Below the pieces are notes generated by a model. The model was not told where the DNA came from, searched no databases, and saw only the letters and a list, made by a program, of their open reading frames with translations. Below, in pieces: positions 35,031 to 35,796 of a stretch of DNA of 35,796 nucleotides. The position numbers were made by a program, and so were the translations under genes. Source of the stretch: Micromonospora qiuiae (GTDB lineage Bacteria > Actinomycetota > Actinomycetes > Mycobacteriales > Micromonosporaceae). Each line of letters starts with the position of its first letter. Position 1 is the stretch's first letter. The stretch is from contig NZ_BOPC01000078.1 in the NCBI RefSeq assembly GCF_016863555.1, positions 1-35,796 of the forward strand. Reading direction: 5' to 3'.

Positions 35031-35098
35031 GTGCCCCACCGTACCGACCGGACCTGCTTGCGGCCGCCCCGGTCGTACCGCTGGCATACTCGCCGACC

Positions 35099-35350
35099 AT
35101 GGTGTTGTCGCGTGGCTGGGCCGTCTTCCTCACTGGAGTCGGGGTCTGGACCTGGGCGATCTGGCCCAGGTTCGCCGTTGCCATCTGGAAGGACCCGAGG
35201 TCCTGGTCCACCGGGACGGTCGGCGACTGGCCGGCGACCAGCTTCCTCTGGGTGCACGCGCTGCTCATCGCCGCGTCCCTGGCCATCGGCACGGCCGTCG
35301 GCCTGCTCGGCGTCCGCGCCTGGCTAGCGTCCCGAGCCGGTACGCGCTGA
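35099..35350 (+). CDS. SCO4848-family membrane protein, possibly leaderless
   Basis: 83-aa membrane protein with two hydrophobic helices (about 5-24 and 52-76). The family pattern is clear: LSRGWAVFLTGVGVWTWAIWP, then AIWKDPRSW, then FLWVHALLIAASLAIGTAVGLLGVR, as in the Streptomyces SCO4848 group, whose function is unknown to me. There is no ribosome site before the ATG, but CATACT (35085-35090) lies 8 bases upstream, so transcription may begin at the ATG itself. The open frame upstream of the ATG is not conserved-looking. Confidence 0.85.
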   Translation: MVLSRGWAVFLTGVGVWTWAIWPRFAVAIWKDPRSWSTGTVGDWPATSFLWVHALLIAASLAIGTAVGLLGVRAWLASRAGTR

Positions 35351-35410
35351 ACGCGCCGCGGTGGCCGGCCACCGGCGCCTGCTCGCCTCCGTCGACAGTG
35401 TGACCGGGGA

Positions 35411-35454
35411 CGCGTCCGGCGGATTTGACGTTCGACGGGCCGGACGCGTAGCTT
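35411..35454 (+). promoter_or_regulatory. Promoter candidate 1 with inverted repeat around the -35
   Basis: TTGACG (35425-35430), 18 bases, then TAGCTT (35449-35454). The -35 sits inside the 18-base loop of a perfect inverted repeat, CGCGTCCGGC (35411-35420) and GCCGGACGCG (35439-35448), which would suit a regulator blocking RNA polymerase. Confidence 0.5.
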
Positions 35455-35594
35455 TCTCTCTGCCGGCGACGGAACGGACGAACGGGGCGAAAGCCTTGGG
35501 CGGTCGGGGCGTCGGGAATGACCTCCGGGTCGCCTAGGTTATGCCTGGTGCGAGCCGGTTCGGGCGGTGCTCCTGGGTTCGCCGTGAGGCGGAT

Positions 35595-35623
35595 TTGGTG
35601 GGGCGGAGCCGACCGGGTAAGGT
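35595..35623 (+). promoter_or_regulatory. Promoter candidate 2
   Basis: TTGGTG (35595-35600), 17 bases, then TAAGGT (35618-35623). The -10 is good for an actinobacterial housekeeping promoter; the -35 keeps TTG. Confidence 0.5.
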
Positions 35624-35769
35624 TGTCGACCGGCAGGGCACCGGGCGCGGATGCGGGAGACCGCAGCGGCCGGCCTGTCAAATCCGATGAGCTGGTGAAG
35701 CGGTTCTTCCGCTGTGCTGGCTCGCGGGTGCCGAACTGCCTGAAGTGGGACGGACCGGGACAGACCGGT

Positions 35770-35796
35770 TTGACACACTCCAGAAGGTGAGGTAAT
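35770..35796 (+). promoter_or_regulatory. Promoter candidate 3, cut by the window end
   Basis: TTGACA (35770-35775) is a perfect -35. After exactly 17 bases comes TAAT (35793-35796), where the window stops, so the last two bases of the -10 are unseen. This is the strongest of the three. Confidence 0.6.

Larger units (their letters stand above)
35351..35796 (+). other. 446-base gene-free leader region at the right edge
   Basis: No convincing gene is seen. The stretch holds three sigma-70-type promoter candidates on the plus strand (35425-35454, 35595-35623, 35770-35796), a 10-bp inverted repeat (35411-35448) and a small hairpin AGCGG-TTCTT-CCGCT (35699-35713). Serial promoters in a long leader are typical of rRNA operons and other strongly expressed genes in actinobacteria. 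The gene they serve lies outside the window. Confidence 0.55.

Noticed and set aside
35518..35790. A 90-residue plus-strand frame at the right edge
   Set aside because: Low-information composition, no ribosome site, and it spans two promoter candidates; treated as a non-coding leader.

Overview
The window is very GC-rich actinobacterial DNA (GC-ended codons throughout, GTG/TTG starts, long antisense open frames). It most resembles a Micromonosporaceae chromosome (Micromonospora or Salinispora type); that placement is an inference from style and gene families, not a search result. No integrase, transposase, tRNA or CRISPR array was seen.

The window is a type VII secretion (ESX-like, T7SS) locus with an attached toxin/immunity region. 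Left part (1-4397): short DNA repeats, an EccA-like AAA+ ATPase fused to a beta-helix (minus strand), then a plus-strand overlapping operon of a free-standing YwqJ-type deaminase, a SUKH-3 immunity protein and an SseB-domain protein. Core part (4398-17580): a minus-strand run of eccC, an unknown 209-aa protein, a PPE/EspB-like substrate, a mycosin (MycP) and a small membrane protein. Plus-strand eccD and eccB flank a minus-strand Imm35-like/SUKH-3 immunity gene, and a WXG100 pair follows with a hairpin terminator. EccB, EccC, EccD and MycP are present, but no EccE was found, as in ESX-4-like systems.

Toxin part (17709-34451): a second mycosin on the minus strand, then a plus-strand operon of a YbaB-like protein, a WXG100-like protein and a 4118-residue protein. 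The giant has a CpnT-like WXG N-terminus, a membrane segment and low-complexity linkers. These are followed by a YwqJ deaminase domain, a papain-fold glutamine-deamidase-type domain, four repeated hydrophobic/coiled-coil modules and two tandemly duplicated calpain-like cysteine protease modules. Next come a SUKH gene with an extra N-terminal domain and two tandem paralogous genes of unknown family, all overlapping or nearly so and therefore candidate immunity genes.

Right edge (34488-35796): an unknown cysteine-motif protein, a SCO4848-family membrane protein that may be leaderless, and a 446-base gene-free stretch with up to three promoter-like sequences pointing out of the window. This looks like the leader of a strongly expressed unit, possibly an rRNA operon. 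The overall picture is that the ESX machine exports WXG100/PPE substrates and the multi-enzyme giant, while SUKH, Imm35-like and unknown neighbours protect the producer.
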